From Ceratothoa steindachneri (Eukaryota; Arthropoda; Malacostraca; Isopoda; Cymothoidae), in the NCBI GenBank assembly GCA_963969495.1, contig OZ018323.1, positions 79,804,919-79,868,918 of the forward strand: 64,000 nt of DNA, given 5' to 3'. Every line of letters begins with the position of its first letter. Within the stretch, counting starts at the first letter, position 1. The notes beneath the pieces were generated by a model. The model was not told where the DNA came from. It made no database searches and saw only the letters and a program-made list of their open reading frames with translations. Shown in pieces: positions 1 to 12,748 of the stretch. The translations under genes were made by a program, and so were the position numbers.

Positions 1-1189
1 ACTGTAATAATGATAAATTTAGATTTTAGTAAAATTTTTAAGAAAACAATGCAAAAATTACCGAGAGAGGACAATGCGAACTTAGAAAGAAAAATACTAC
101 AAAATTATAAAACAAACTGAGAAACCAAACTAAAATTTAAAATGAAATAAATGAATGAACAATTACCAACTTGAGAGAAGGACAGGAATCGAATGATTTA
201 ATATGTGGGAACTTTTAACTGAGCTAAACATGGTATTTGTTTAAAATAACTGAAATATGGTTGGTCGCTTTTTCACATTTAAAACAGAAAACAATGTTAC
301 TTGATCAACATGCAGTAGTTTCAAAACGAAATTTTTATCAGTATAATTTTCACGAATTTGCAAATTTTGTACGCACCGTGTACTGCGCGTCATTTTATTT
401 AAACTGTAAACACAGAAATCCCCAGGCTGGTCACTGTTATGAAATCACACTCATTTCCCTTCACAATGTTCATATTCACCATGGAAACCATAACCAGCGG
501 AATCACGAAATATTAACGAACACTGTGGACTAGAATGTAACTCGTAAAACATTATTTTCTAAGATTAAAAGGATGATCATTTTCCCGTAGCCTTTCTTGA
601 AGACAGCAGCGATTACCCTCAGCTTTTAAATTTGCTATCTGGGTACAGAAACATGGTCTTGATTTTTATAGACAATAAAACTGTCTGTTGCGTACACCAG
701 CAATCCATACGAGATCATATAGCTTTCAAAGATTGTGTCTGAGTACAGAAAAATGTTTTTTATTGCTTAAGACAAAGGGTTGTTTGTTGCTTACATTCCT
801 TCGCTTTCTATAACGTTTAACTTCTTCAAGTTTTTGTAGCTAAATACATGAGTTAAAATGTTGCAAAACATGCTAAAAAAATTAAATATATATATTTACG
901 TCTCAGCTACAAAAATTTTATACATGTGTATAATTCAGTTGTTATCATTTAAATTATTGATGTAATACAGAAAGCATGTATTATGAAAACGCATGCAGCC
1001 GCTGGTGATATCTGGCAACCACACATACGGTAGGCTGAGTGGCTGAGGCATCTTAAATTTTGGGGGCAGTGAGAGCACTGGGAGCTAGTTATACTTGTAC
1101 AAGCCTACCAAGTACGAATTGTTAACCGAGTTTATTATTTACTTATTTTCTGTGCCCATAATGACAGACCACATATTCATTGAATTAAA
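1..1189. other. No gene recognised; AT-rich flank
   Basis: This AT-rich stretch has only short open frames, none with a recognisable domain or plausible splice context. The segment around 1000-1170 is somewhat less AT-rich and may be the degraded 5' end of the hAT element that starts to be recognisable near 1190. Confidence 0.5.
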
Positions 1190-1951
1190 AGTGGAAAAGG
1201 TTGCTCACAGTCAATTGATGAGAAAAGGCGCATTGTAAATAATGGGAGACCGATGCCAAATTTGCAGTTAATTAAAGAAAATAAAGGATTTACTCGAAAT
1301 TTTAACACTAAGATGTATGATAAAGTTCTATGGTTATGCGGTAATAGTTCCAATAAAGAATTATACTGTTGGTCGTATTGGTTATTTTCAAATGAAAAAT
1401 CCGTTTGGAATTCTGCTGATCGTGGATATGATGATTCAAATAATTTAAACACCGCTATTTCTCATCATGAAAAGTGTTCATCTCATATTAACGCATTTGT
1501 TTATTTGAAAACATTTGGAAACTCAAAAAGAATTGATTTGTTGCTTTACGAACAAAAATCAGCTGCCATTTCTAGACATAACGAGGAACTAAGTAAGAAC
1601 AGATAAATATTGAAACGCTTAATTAGGATTACATGCTTTTTAGGTATGCAAGAATTAGCATTTCGCGGGCATAATGAAGAAATAAACGCTGATAATAGAG
1701 TTGACTATATTGAGTTAGCGATTTGTATGGGAGAATTTTATGTAAAGCTTGAGAATCATTTAAAAACTGCAACTGTTTTCAAGGGTACATCATCTATTAT
1801 TCAAGATGACTTAATTCAATCTATTAATTCAGTTTTGTTAAAAAAAAATAACGATGAACTTAATTGAGTCCATGTACGTGGCGATTTTATTAGATGAAAC
1901 ATCGGTGTCAGCTTTTTTTCAAACTATCAACTGTTGTACGTTATGCAGATA
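1190..1951 (+). pseudogene. hAT-type transposase remnant, N-terminal part (TTF zinc finger + DUF4371-like)
   Basis: The translation contains the signature of the zf-TTF domain found in ZMYM1-like/hAT-derived proteins: a KxYDKVLWLCG-like start, a degenerate second Cys motif (YCWSYWLF), then HHEKCSSH. It continues into the DUF4371-like region (QELAFRGHNEE, then ENHLKTATVFKGTS, then ILLDETSV). The reading frame is broken by a stop near 1604 and frame changes near 1855-1900, so it cannot encode an intact transposase. The frame runs into the Gypsy-1 insertion at 1952 after RYAD and resumes at 8141 with KHGDICERF. Family-level assignment is from remembered motifs; the exact hAT subfamily is not determined. 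Confidence 0.75.
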
Positions 1952-3015
1952 TATGGGGGGCGGGGTTGATGATGTTGCCGGTGAAGGATACCTGTTTATG
2001 TGGTGGTATAGGTTACCGGTTTGTGGTTGCCTGGTCTGTAGTTATAAGGGCGTGTATTGAAGAGTCTTCGTTGCTAGTGCGCTCGACGGGTGACGAGGAC
2101 TTTAGTCAGTGGGCCTACTTTACGCATATGTCGAATTGGTTCTGACTCCTTATAATTTCTCACGAGGGTTATGCTTTAGGCTGGGCTTACCGAAAGTGCC
2201 TCGGTAATCGGAGTAAGTAAAGAACTTTGAAAGGACGCAGCAAAAAAATATTACTTTATTCTTGAATTGGGTTACTAAAGGGGCTTGCGGTCAATGTGTA
2301 GGCTTACTGTCTTATGCGAAGTATCGAGTCTAAAGGCGGCAGGACTTAGGCGGGTAAACGGAATTCCGGAACGCTACTAAGGAAATGAATTGAGTTAATG
2401 AATCAGGAATAATGAATCTTCTCTAAATAATGAGTCTGTCTCTATATATGTATATTTGTTTCATCTCCAAGAGCGTGATCTTGACTTGTCCGTGGGGCGA
2501 CTCATTCATCTAGTTTGTTCGTTATTTCTACCCCCTAGGCGGAGTTTCCGACAGCTCTATGTACCTGTTGTGCCTACATATTTCCCATAGATTTAGCTTT
2601 ATTATAGGGAATCGCTTGTTGCAGGTATGTGTGACATTACTCTGGTCAGAGCCTATATATGTTCAGCTGCTGATAAATGTTCCCACACGCGTACGTTTGT
2701 TTGTGTGCGATCCTCGTATTTTCCCCGGTGGTCACCTTTGATATCATTGAATGTTAGTGGGTTTCCGCGCGCATCTCTAACGACCGCTTGCCTCAGATCT
2801 ATTTGTACAGTGAACATATATATAGTTTCATTTCCTAATTCTCTTTGGTTGTTTATCTATTACACTTGCCATATTATTTCCTTAAGCTACACACTTAGCA
2901 ATTTTTAGGATTTGATAAATACACCGAGCGTCCATTTGTGGAGTTCCTCGAGGTGCCTATTAAATCCTGCAATTTGTTTTCAGAGGCCTACCTATTTTAT
3001 AGAACGAGCCCTACA
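1952..3015 (-). repeat. Gypsy-1 LTR, left copy (3' LTR of the minus-strand element)
   Basis: This stretch aligns by eye with 7144-8136, sharing for example GATGATGTTGCCGGTGAAGG near 1968 and 7154 and ATTTTTAGGATTTGATAAAT near the other end. It ends in CTACA and contains only a short TA run at about 2817-2826, where the right copy has a 150-bp array. It keeps a segment around 2290-2500 that the right copy has lost. Confidence 0.8.
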
Positions 3016-3774
3016 GGACTCCCCTGCCAGTAATGGAGTTACTGAAATATAACGCATTATAAATACATAGGCAAATACATATTAAATACATATTTCAGGC
3101 AGACCTAATGTCTAACAGCATTTTTAATATTCGTACAGGGAATCGGTATTCATAAGCACATACATCTGTACTCAACAAAACGGGCCTATTCATTATGCCG
3201 TGTTCTGCCATATAATACACAATAATATCTAATTTATCTTACAACTGGGCCTCATCTCTGTTTCGACTGCTATACAAATGCTATAATTATGACACAGTAC
3301 TATACATAGTTCGATACGCAAGAGAGCAATAGAGTAACGAGGCGTGTTTATATTTATGCCTCTTCCTCTTTCATTATAATATGCCTCTGCAATATAATGC
3401 CTACCAAAGGATTCAAAAATATAGAAATGACCGGTTCCTGGCAAATGTGAAGACGTCTAGCCTGTCGTTATTCTCTCCGGTTCCTGTAGAGGTGTCTCCT
3501 CGACTTCCTTTGGCATCATTGTCTTCTGCCCCATGCACTCAAAGAGGTGAAGTGCAACCAGGCCTCCTCTTGTTCTCTGCCTGAGTCTTCGGGCGTTGCT
3601 GATTCCCCGGCACGTTATCACAATGCGAGGGAGGGAGCCTTGCCGGTTTCAGTCTGTCCACTGAGACAGTGTCCCTCCTGCCATCAGGGAATCCCAATTT
3701 GTAAGCCTTGCCATGGCGCTCGATCGCCGGTAAAGAGCCAATATATAGCGTTTCCAGTGATCTGCGAACGCGGT
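3016..3774. other. Gypsy-1 internal region beyond the integrase remnant, no ORF recognised
   Basis: This lies between the left LTR and the integrase fragment. It should be the integrase C-terminus and 3' untranslated region of the minus-strand element, but no domain can be recognised. Confidence 0.4.
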
Positions 3775-4203
3775 CTATTCGGAATCACAAATGCACACAT
3801 AAGTTGCCTCACGAAGATCTTTGGGTACGAGAGGCTTGGGCACTGAGCGCAAGTGCACTAGGGATGGCTGCGTGAAATCGACATGGGCCATGATTGAGGC
3901 TATTTTTTTTAATAAAGTTTGAATTGGTCTTCGATGAGTCTTCGGACACAAGAATGTAGTTCCCGTGACTGCCGTGAAAGGCGAAAATCTCGGCTCATTA
4001 GGCAAGGAGCGAATGCCCACAGGGATAATTGGAAGTGCCACCAGCCTGCCTTGTTGACGGCCATTGTGGAGCACTTCAAAGTCCTGTGTGCCCTTTTCAC
4101 CATCCCGTTCGTGGACGGGCGGTACGCCGTGGTTCCGGAGACGATGAAAACCAACGAGGGCAAGCATTCCTTGAATAGCTCGGATTCGAATTGGGCGCCT
4201 CAC
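3775..4203 (-). pseudogene. Gypsy-1 integrase core remnant
   Basis: The minus-strand translation includes TTAYRPSTNGMVKRAHRTLK, which corresponds to the third-acidic-residue block of retroviral-type integrases (usually YHPxxNGxVERxHRxLK). The expected Glu of VER is Lys here (MVKR), so the D,D-35-E triad is not intact. Two overlapping frames (3775-4203 and 3909-4163) share the homology, showing a frameshift. The domain sits downstream of the RNase H remnant on the minus strand, the normal Gypsy order. Confidence 0.7.
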
Positions 4204-4360
4204 GTAAGAGGGACAAACGGACGTTGGTATCTTGATGTTACTTCACACAATAGTTGAGCTTCCCCGGAAAAAGGGAAAGATTATAATCGCGAGCAAATTC
4301 CTTCGTTTCTTCGTCATTAATCTGCGCTGCCGACAAAGCTCGGAGGTCAAATGAGTCAAT

Positions 4361-4640
4361 TTAGACCAAATTGACGTTCCTCGAAAGACAGTCAGCGACT
4401 ACGTTCTCCTGACCACGCACGTAGGTGATATCGCTGATGTATTGCAAAATGGTTGTCCAATAGTGTTGCTGCCTGTCCGTTTTTGCACTTAATGGCGACG
4501 AAAAAACTGATACTGATGGCTTATGGTCCGTGCACAAGGTAACATGGCGACCGTTAATCATGTGCCTGAAATGGATAACAGCAAGATACGCCACTAAGAG
4601 CTCTCTATCGTAGGTGGAGTATGCTTGCTATGTCCGGCTT
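4361..4640 (-). pseudogene. Gypsy-1 RNase H remnant
   Basis: The translation contains the Gypsy RNase H features HFRHMINGRHVTLCTDHKP and, at its C-terminus, YVRGQENVVADCLSR, corresponding to the DHKPL and (V/A)AD(A/C)LSR motifs that end the domain. The N-terminal DAS motif region is not readable, so the domain is partial. It sits between the RT (4898-5825) and integrase remnants. Confidence 0.75.
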
Positions 4641-4897
4641 AGCTTGCTCGAAAAGAATAACACCTGTCGTGACGATCCAGGTGCAGGGCAGCATGTGCCG
4701 CGTATTGGGAGCAATCCGTCCCCAGCTGCTATGGCGAATCATTGGGCAGCGGGTGACAGAGTTTGACGGAGTTGATTAAAGCCGATTTAGTATTATCAGA
4801 TGTTCATCGGGCCACATCCTCCATTCGAGCTCACGAACCTTAGGTTGTAGGCGTGCAAGATCGGTGAACGTGGCTGCAATTGCGGCATAATTATGAA

Positions 4898-5825
4898 TCA
4901 TCCCAACATGCTTAAATATCGTCGTAGTTCTTTGTATTCCTTTGACAATGGCTTGTCTCCAGTTTCCTTCATTTTCTTGGCCGGTGGGCACATTCCTTCC
5001 ACCGAAATGTGATGCCTTAAAAAATCAATTTCCTCCTTTGCCAGCTCGCATTTCTCCAGAGATATCTTCAGACCGTTTTCGACCAGAATTTTGCAGGCTT
5101 GATCGAAATGCCTCAAGTAGTCGTCCATATTGTCCGAAAATATCAGGATGTCGTCCATATATACATAAACGAAGATTTCAACCCTCGTTGAAATGTGCAA
5201 TTTGGAGTGCGGAGGCCGAATGGAAGCTTCACATACTCCCATAATCTAAACGGCGTTATCACCGTAGTCTTCTCTATGCCCGCCGGGTTGATAGAGATTT
5301 GATATAAGCATGAACCAGATCCAACCTTGAAAAAATCCTTTTGCCATGGAAGTGGTTTGCCACACTTTGAATTCTCGGCAATGGATATATGTCGGGCTTT
5401 GTAATCGCATTGAGCGCTCGGAAATCGCCGACCACCCTATACTTACCGGGCGACTTCTTCGGTACCGTGTGAATCGGCGACACCCATGGTGATTTGAACT
5501 GGCTCATGACTCCCTCCTCCAGTAGTGTTTCTAAAGTTGCTTTGGCAACCTGCAGCTTCTCCATTGCAAGAGATCTCGCCCGCGTGAATGTCCGTGGAGT
5601 ACTGACCTTCTCAATTATGTGCGACACTGAGTTCGGCGAAAATGGGGATGGATTAGCGGGTGCGGGACTGTACAGAGCCTCATATTTTTCCGATATGGCT
5701 TTGCAATGGGGTGGTAGGTGCTGTAGGTCATTTACAATTAAAGATACCGCAGGCTCTCCGGATAGGTTTACTTCTGATACGAGTTTGGTTTGTTCGTCGA
5801 TAAGTATGCCACGCGCACAGTCCAC
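4898..5825 (-). pseudogene. Gypsy-1 reverse transcriptase, frameshifted
   Basis: Two minus-strand frames together cover most of a Gypsy RT. The first (5274-5825) has KSPWVSPIHTVPKK, then YRVVGDFRALNAITKPDIYP, then FSRLDLVHAY. The second (4898-5242) has the catalytic YMDD (YVYMDDILIFS) and the thumb-side segment KCELAKEEIDFLRH. The palm residues between them are lost around 5243-5290 in a frame break. The YMDD box itself is intact. Upstream lies the protease remnant, downstream RNase H. Confidence 0.85.
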
Positions 5826-5916
5826 TAAGAGATTAAAATGCCTCAGAAAGTCAATTTCTAATAGCGGTGAAGCGGTATCCGCGAAAAAACATGACTACCC
5901 GAATGATCGGCGAAGA

Positions 5917-6117
5917 CTAGGAATAACTATATCCGTGTACCTCGCTGTGCACTTTTATTTTACCGCCATTAGCCGTCGTAATATTTACATTGGACTCGCG
6001 CAATTCACCCGAATTCACCAATTCAGCTGGAATTATCGACACACTCGCCCCCATATCCATTAGAAACTCACATTTATTTTTATTCACTTTAGCGGCGACA
6101 ATGAAAATAGATGGCAC
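5917..6117 (-). pseudogene. Gypsy-1 aspartic protease remnant (DMG instead of DTG)
   Basis: The translation FLMDMGASVSIIPAEL matches the retropepsin active-site segment (usually FLVDTGAS.S.IP), with Met in place of the catalytic-loop Thr. No intact gag could be recognised upstream (about 6190-7143), although the frame just upstream contains a short Cys/His-bearing stretch that may be the end of a gag zinc knuckle. Confidence 0.65.
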
Positions 6118-6431
6118 GCCAGCGGCTGCACTTGCAATGGCATACCCTGCTAGTTTTCCAGCGAGGCTGGCGAAGATGGCCTAGAGGAAGGTTGCATCTG
6201 CAAGTGCTCTCCTCTCTTTGGGCCATCTGCATGAGGGTTTTCAGAATTTCGCATTCTCACCAAAGTACAAATGTGAACGGCAGACTACAGGTCTTTGGTT
6301 CCTTCCAAAAGTCGCAATACTACTGGTATATTATAAGCACTGTGATCATTATTTTGCTGCGCAAAATTGAGACGGTTGCCATTAGGGTATGCACTCATGG
6401 GCACTGATCGCGAACTACCCCTAGAATTCAC

Positions 6432-6433
<2 letters not shown>

Positions 6434-6484
<51 letters not shown>
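6434..6484. repeat. (TA)n microsatellite
   Basis: Uninterrupted TA dinucleotides, about 50 bp, inside the gag-side part of Gypsy-1 and immediately at the left edge of a local tandem duplication. Confidence 0.95.
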
Positions 6485-6485
<1 letters not shown>

Positions 6486-6487
<2 letters not shown>

Positions 6488-7055
6488 TTCTATTATTAAG
6501 ATTATGAATACACATTTTGGACAAAAAATAGGTACTACGTACAAAGGATTCACTGTTATCATTAACTTTAAGATACTGTGCTCTATAGAATGACATTAGT
6601 TTATCCGTAAGCTTTCCTAACTGGGCTAGGGTAAGCTCCTTCTAGGTAGCAATTATGGGCGCGATGTTGGCTTGCAGGGATTCTATAAATTTGTGACTCA
6701 CGAGTTCTCACCAACTACTACCTGTAGACCAGTTCTCCTTAGTTCTTCCAAATTAGTAGAAGGTCGATACTTATGGTGTTCACGATCTATTATTAAGATT
6801 AGGAATACACATATCGGACAAAGAATTGGCACTACGTACTAAGGATTCACTGTTATCATTAACGTTAAGATACTGTGTCTATAAAATGGCATTAGTTCAT
6901 CCGCAAGCTTTCCTAACTGGGCTAGGGTAAGCTCCTTCTGGGTAGCAATTATGGGCGCGATGTTGGCTGGCAGAGATTGGATAAACTTGTGACTCACGAG
7001 CAGTTCTCCTTAGTTCTCCAAATTGGTAGAAAGTCGATGGTTATGGTGTTCACGA
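6486..7055. repeat. Tandem duplication of about 290 bp inside Gypsy-1
   Basis: The stretch from about 6490 (CTATTATTAAGATTA) to 6780 is repeated from about 6787 to 7055 with roughly 10% differences. Shared landmarks are CTAACTGGGCTAGGGTAAGC (6619 and 6914) and TTATGGTGTTCACGATCT (about 6771 and 7040). The first copy abuts the TA array at 6434-6484. Confidence 0.8.
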
Positions 7056-7143
7056 TCTCCGCCTCCCCTTGTCCTGCCTGTTGATGGTCTGATGCGTCCA
7101 TTTTTTCGTCACCTTGACTGTTCGGCCGAAGAGGGCCACCAGT

Positions 7144-8136
<993 letters not shown>

Positions 8137-9470
8137 GATAAACATGGTGATATTTGTGAACGATTTATCAGATTTAATAAAGCGAGTATTGACAGAAGTG
8201 CTGCAGCAATTTCTGACTTACCTATTGGACAACTACAAGAGCTGGGCTGTTTAAAAAACCCTGTTGCACAATCTTACGACGGTGCTGCTGCTATGGCCAG
8301 CGAACTTAATGGAGTTCAAGCTTAGTTAAAAGAAGTTGTACCAGAGGCAGCTTTTTTCACTGCTACGCTCATAAACTTAACCTTGATTTATCCCAAGGTT
8401 TTGCCGAAATTTTTTAATGCAATAGTTTTTTCTGAATACTAGAAAGTTCATCATCATTTTTTAGTAGTTCAACTAAGCAAACAGCAATGCTTGACGAGGT
8501 TGCTGGAAAGCGTTTCCCTAAATTAGCTCCTACAAGATGGAAATATTCTTCTAGGCTAATACAACGGTTAAGGAAAATAAGATGGTTTAATGGATCTTTT
8601 TAAATATATTCTTGAAAATCCAAGAAAGTTTGACGAAATAACAAAAAACAGCGCGCGTGGCTTGCTGGCAGGCATCGATACATTAGATTTCAATTTTTTA
8701 TCAGAAGTATTTTCTGTGATTTTTCCTTTCGCTGAATATCTATTTGATGTATTGCAAACAAAATCCATGGATGTTGTGCATATATCAATGACCGTTGAAA
8801 ACACTGTAACGAAAATTTCACAAATGTGAAACGAAATTTTTTCAGATACGTATAGTTGATAATAGGAAGGTGTGCTGAACCATCGAGCAAAGGAAAGCAG
8901 AATCTTTTCCCAAAAGACATATTCGATAAAATACTGATTCAAATGAAAGAGCGTTTCAGTTCAATTGAAAATTTAGAATTCATTGAGCTTTTAGATTGCA
9001 AAAAGTTTGAGTTTTATGATGTTACCTTCCCAGTAAAAGCTACAGTTCCTTCTTTGAGTTTCCTTACCTCTGTTTCGAATTGTGTGTCTTATATTCGCAC
9101 AAATCTCTTGCAAAAAAAGAATGTTACCGATCTTCTTAAACTTCTATTTGAAAATGAAATGGACAAATGACTACAGGAAATGTACAAGTTAAAAAATTTG
9201 ATTCTAACTATGCCAATAACAACAACAACAATAACTGTTAAGCGATCATTTTCTGCTCTTATAAGAATTAAAAGTTACTTGCGAAGTTCCCAAAGTGAAG
9301 ACAGGCTTTCTAATCTTGCTATTATTTCAATTGAAAAAAAATGTTCTCAAAAAACTTATGGAGAATCGAGAACACTTTTATAATACAGTAGTTGAAGAAT
9401 TTTGCAAGAAAACACAACGAGCTGAATTTCTATATAAGTTGAGTTTCACGTTAGGTAAGTTTGAATTTTG
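8137..9470 (+). pseudogene. hAT-type transposase remnant, C-terminal part
   Basis: This continues the element of 1190-1951. Readable blocks include KHGDICERFIRF, SYDGAAAMASELNGVQ (a conserved hAT catalytic-region block), HCYAHKLNLDLSQ, APTRWKYSSRLI and, near the end, LTMPITTTTITVKRSFSALI followed by KSYLRSSQSEDRLSNLA, the hAT C-terminal dimerisation signature. Stops and frame changes occur near 8322, 8415, 8600, 8827 and 9168, so it is dead. The last recognisable codons are around 9450, after which the sequence is AT-rich until the non-LTR element begins near 9630. Confidence 0.8.
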
Positions 9471-9629
9471 TAACGCTTTTCAATATTTCCCCCCAAAAAA
9501 TTTAACTACTAATATATTTGTTGTTTTACCTATTCTTTGATTACTAAACATGGTAGCGAATATTTTTTTCAAAAACGTGTTTAAATGTTTATGAAAGCTA
9601 TTCTAACTTACTAAATTCTATACTTACTT

Positions 9630-10935
9630 GAGGTAGTTTAGGGTGTAGTCCTCACAGCCATGGTGGTCCACCGCTGCTCCCAGTCCTGATGTCCTTCTTC
9701 ATTTGGTCCACTTGGTCTAGTAGTGAGTTTGAGGTCCTGCAGCTGGTAGTGTATCCCGGTAGGGGGGTTCATCAGGCACCATCCAGAGGAACTTGTCCAG
9801 GCCTCTCTTGAATCTTTCCACTGTACAGTTCCTGATATCACTCACCTCCTTTGGCAGTGAGCTGAATATCTTGGAACCTTCATGCGTTAAGCTAGATGGA
9901 AGTAGGGTCTAAATTCTTGTCGGGGCCATTGTTGGTAGGCTCCTTCTCTTACACTTGCGACCAGTTCTCTCTTAGGTATTGGGCTGTAGTAGAGCAGAGT
10001 GCGTGGGGTCAGACGCTTCTGGCTGTAGTATCTTCCAAATGTAGATGGCCCTGTATCTGTCCCTTCTTCTTTGTTATGAATACAACACCGGTACCTTGAG
10101 CCACTCCCAGTAGCTGAAGTCCCTCAGTCCTCTCACTTGCCTACTGAATGACCTCTGCACTGCCTCTAGGAGTTGGATGTCACCTTTCCAGTCTGGAAAC
10201 CACAGCTGGCTGCACTAGTCTAATATGGGTTGAACCAAAGCATTTCAGAGAGTTATCATTGCTTAAAGTTCCCTGGTGGTGAAGGTTCTAGGAACCCACC
10301 CAGCCATGCCTTTGGCCTTCCTCACTGTTGTTGTAATGTGGTGATGGAAGGTGCAGTCTGCACTCATGTGGACTCCTAGGCACTTGTGGGTGAGGAGTTT
10401 CCCATTCTCTCTCCTATGTTTACCATATGTATAAGGAAGAGGATAGGTCCGAGCACTGATCCCTTGGGCATCTCAATGACAACTTCTGCATCCTCTGACT
10501 TATGTCCACTTATATTGACTGCTTGGGTCCGTCTGGTGATGAAGCTGTGTAGCCATCTTCCCAGCTTGCCTGTTACCCCTATATATCTTATTTTGTGAAG
10601 TAAGATGCCGTGGTCTACTTTATCGAATGTCTTGGCAAAATCGAGAACCATGACGTCTACGTTTCCGCCCTCTGCCAGGTTCTGTAGGACCCGCTCATAG
10701 TGTGCCAGTAGCTTGGGTAGACAGGATCTTCCTTTTCTGAAGCCATGCTTGTTTATGCTGAGTAGGTTATGGTCCTCTAAATACATGGTGATCATTCTTT
10801 CTGGCACATTTTTCAAATACTTTGATGAGGTGTGATGTGAGGGTGACTTGTCAATAGTTATTTGCCAGTGATTTGTTACCCCTTTGAATATTGGACACAC
10901 AGTGGCTGTCTTGAGTATGTTTGGCACTATGTCTC
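9630..10935 (-). pseudogene. Non-LTR retrotransposon, 3' half (reverse transcriptase), minus strand
   Basis: The minus-strand frame 10376-10927 encodes an APE-type LINE reverse transcriptase segment: ILKTATVCPIFKG, HGFRKGRSCLPKLL, then VDVMVLDFAKTFDKVDHGIL (palm motif A) and MPKGSVLGPILFLI (QG.PQGSVLGP-like). The YADD box region further 3' is frame-broken. The last segment near 9640-9860 (a TVQWKDSREAWTSSSGW-like frame) fits the usual extreme C-terminus of such proteins. The sequence is cut at 10935 by Gypsy-2 and continues at 18224. CR1/jockey-like is the likely clade; this is not certain. Confidence 0.75.
10931..10935. repeat. Target-site duplication GTCTC, left copy
   Basis: GTCTC directly precedes the TGTCG start of the left Gypsy-2 LTR and is repeated at 18224-18228 directly after the CA end of the right LTR. 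Confidence 0.9.
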
Positions 10936-12467
10936 TGTCGTAGAATGACCCTTGGTTTTGATCACTATACTCTTTGACACCCTTTTAGTATCGGTATGCT
11001 TTAAGGCGCGTGAGTTACTTCTATGATGAAGTAGGCTTTGTTCTAAGAGTGCTATTCAGTGGTTTTGTTCTTAAGGAAGAGCTATTTTTAAACACATAAG
11101 GATAAGAGGAAACACCAGAATCTACCAAAATAAACATGTATTTTAAACGAAACACTTAACTATTACAAATCAACAGTGAACACATTTCTATCTTTGGCAT
11201 AAAAGATCTTTCAATGACAAAAGGTAAACAAATAGGCTTCCCGTAAACATACAAATTGCCGATTAGTATTTTTTTTATCGCGACTCTATTTGATTAGCGT
11301 TAAACATTAAATTAACGTATTCTCGTCTACAAACACATATGACCTAGGTTCACGAACAATGGTTTCTATTCTCCTTTAAAACTTGGGATGTACTAAACTT
11401 CTACTATCGCAATAGAGATATAAATGTTATTTTTACCTTACAGGTAGGTATTCAGGGATTGCCGGATGTCGCTGGAGGACTTATCTCTCGCTTTGCAGTG
11501 TTGTGGCCGCTGGTTGACTTTTAGTGGAGGGATTGCTTGTCGCCTGTGACGGGGGCTGATTCTTCAACGTAATTAAAGAACGGAAGCTCGTTGGGGCTGG
11601 GTTCTTCTCCTCTCACTCTTACGGAGCTTGAGATGTGATAGTCGCTCGAGTGTGAGCGGCTTTGCTTTTCTTCAGTCGGACTTCTTTGCAGACTGAAAAG
11701 GCTTCTTCGGTATGCACCGATATAAAGCTTGACTATTTAGGTTAATACGGCCCTGAAAGGGGGGATCGATTTTCTCAATCTGATCCTCTCGTTTCTCACT
11801 GAAATAGTCTTGTATGGCTGAAGGATCGATCTTCACGAACTAACCCTTCTTCTGGCGTATCGACTTCTAATCTTCTTGTCTGGCTGAAAGATCGACCTTC
11901 GCGAACTAATCTTTCTTCTGGCGAATCGACTACTAATAATCTTCTTGTCTGGCCGATGGATCGATCTTCACGAACTAATCCTCCTCTGGCGTATCGACTT
12001 CTGATAATCTCCTTGTCTTTCTTTGCGGGGCTTATTTATAGGCGGATTGCCGCCCCATCTAAAGGGGAAAGTGACCAGGCCACAGAGGCAAAGGGGGGGG
12101 GTGAATGGTGAGTTAGCATCTGGGGAGAGCGAGAATTCCTGAGGTGGCACTAGGGTGCCCAAGTCAGCTCGCAAATTAGAGGCTCGTAACCGCACCGCTC
12201 CTGGCGTGCCTTCTGACTCGCACCGCTTTTTTTTCCATAACCACGGGTTTATGGGTCTCGTAGGTAATTGGATCGTTAGAGCGTCGTTTAAGGACCTTAG
12301 GTGGTCGCCTTAAAACAGATGTTAGCTCCAACTGCCCACAGCGGCGGGGAGATCACACATGGTAAGCAGTTTCGCCGGCTACCTTTCCCACGCTTCTCCT
12401 CATGAGGGGGGGGGGCTTTAATGTACCTATACTCTTCCAGGATGCTAAATGTAGCCATTTCTCCACA
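10936..12467 (-). repeat. Gypsy-2 LTR, left copy (3' LTR)
   Basis: Starts TGTCGTAGAATGACC and ends CTCCACA. Nearly identical to 16689-18223. It includes three tandem copies of a roughly 65-bp unit at about 11806-12017 and a run of G at about 12091-12099. Confidence 0.93.
11806..12017. repeat. Three tandem copies of a ~65-bp unit in the LTR
   Basis: Each unit carries GGATCGATCTTCACGAACTA or a close variant, followed by TCTGGCG(T/A)ATCGACT and ending near CTTGTCT. The same three units occur in the right LTR at about 17561-17772. Arrays of this kind in LTRs often lie in the U3 promoter; that role here is inference. Confidence 0.8.
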
Positions 12468-12484
12468 TTTACCTCCCTCCTTAA
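12468..12484 (-). other. Polypurine tract next to the 3' LTR of Gypsy-2
   Basis: On the minus strand AAGGAGGGAGGTAAA lies directly against the LTR start TGTGGAG. This is the position and composition expected of the plus-strand DNA primer of an LTR element. Confidence 0.7.
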
Positions 12485-12748
12485 GAAAATAACAGGAGGG
12501 GGGGGGGGTCCAATCCGACGCTTACAATAATATACATGGGTAACTTACGGAACATTATATTATACAATAAATTCTAGTTCACTCGGGAATGCCTCGATAA
12601 CATTCCACCTGACCTTACATTACTTCCTATATTACTGTGCCAACTTAGGATTTTCTTACCTACCACTAGGGGGTTACTCGCCCCTACTTACTTACAATTC
12701 CACTGATTTACACTTAACTTGCCAATAATACAATAGTTGGGCTGCTCC

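Noticed and set aside
237..533. 98-codon frame near the left end
   Set aside because: No domain, no supporting context and composition like the AT-rich background.
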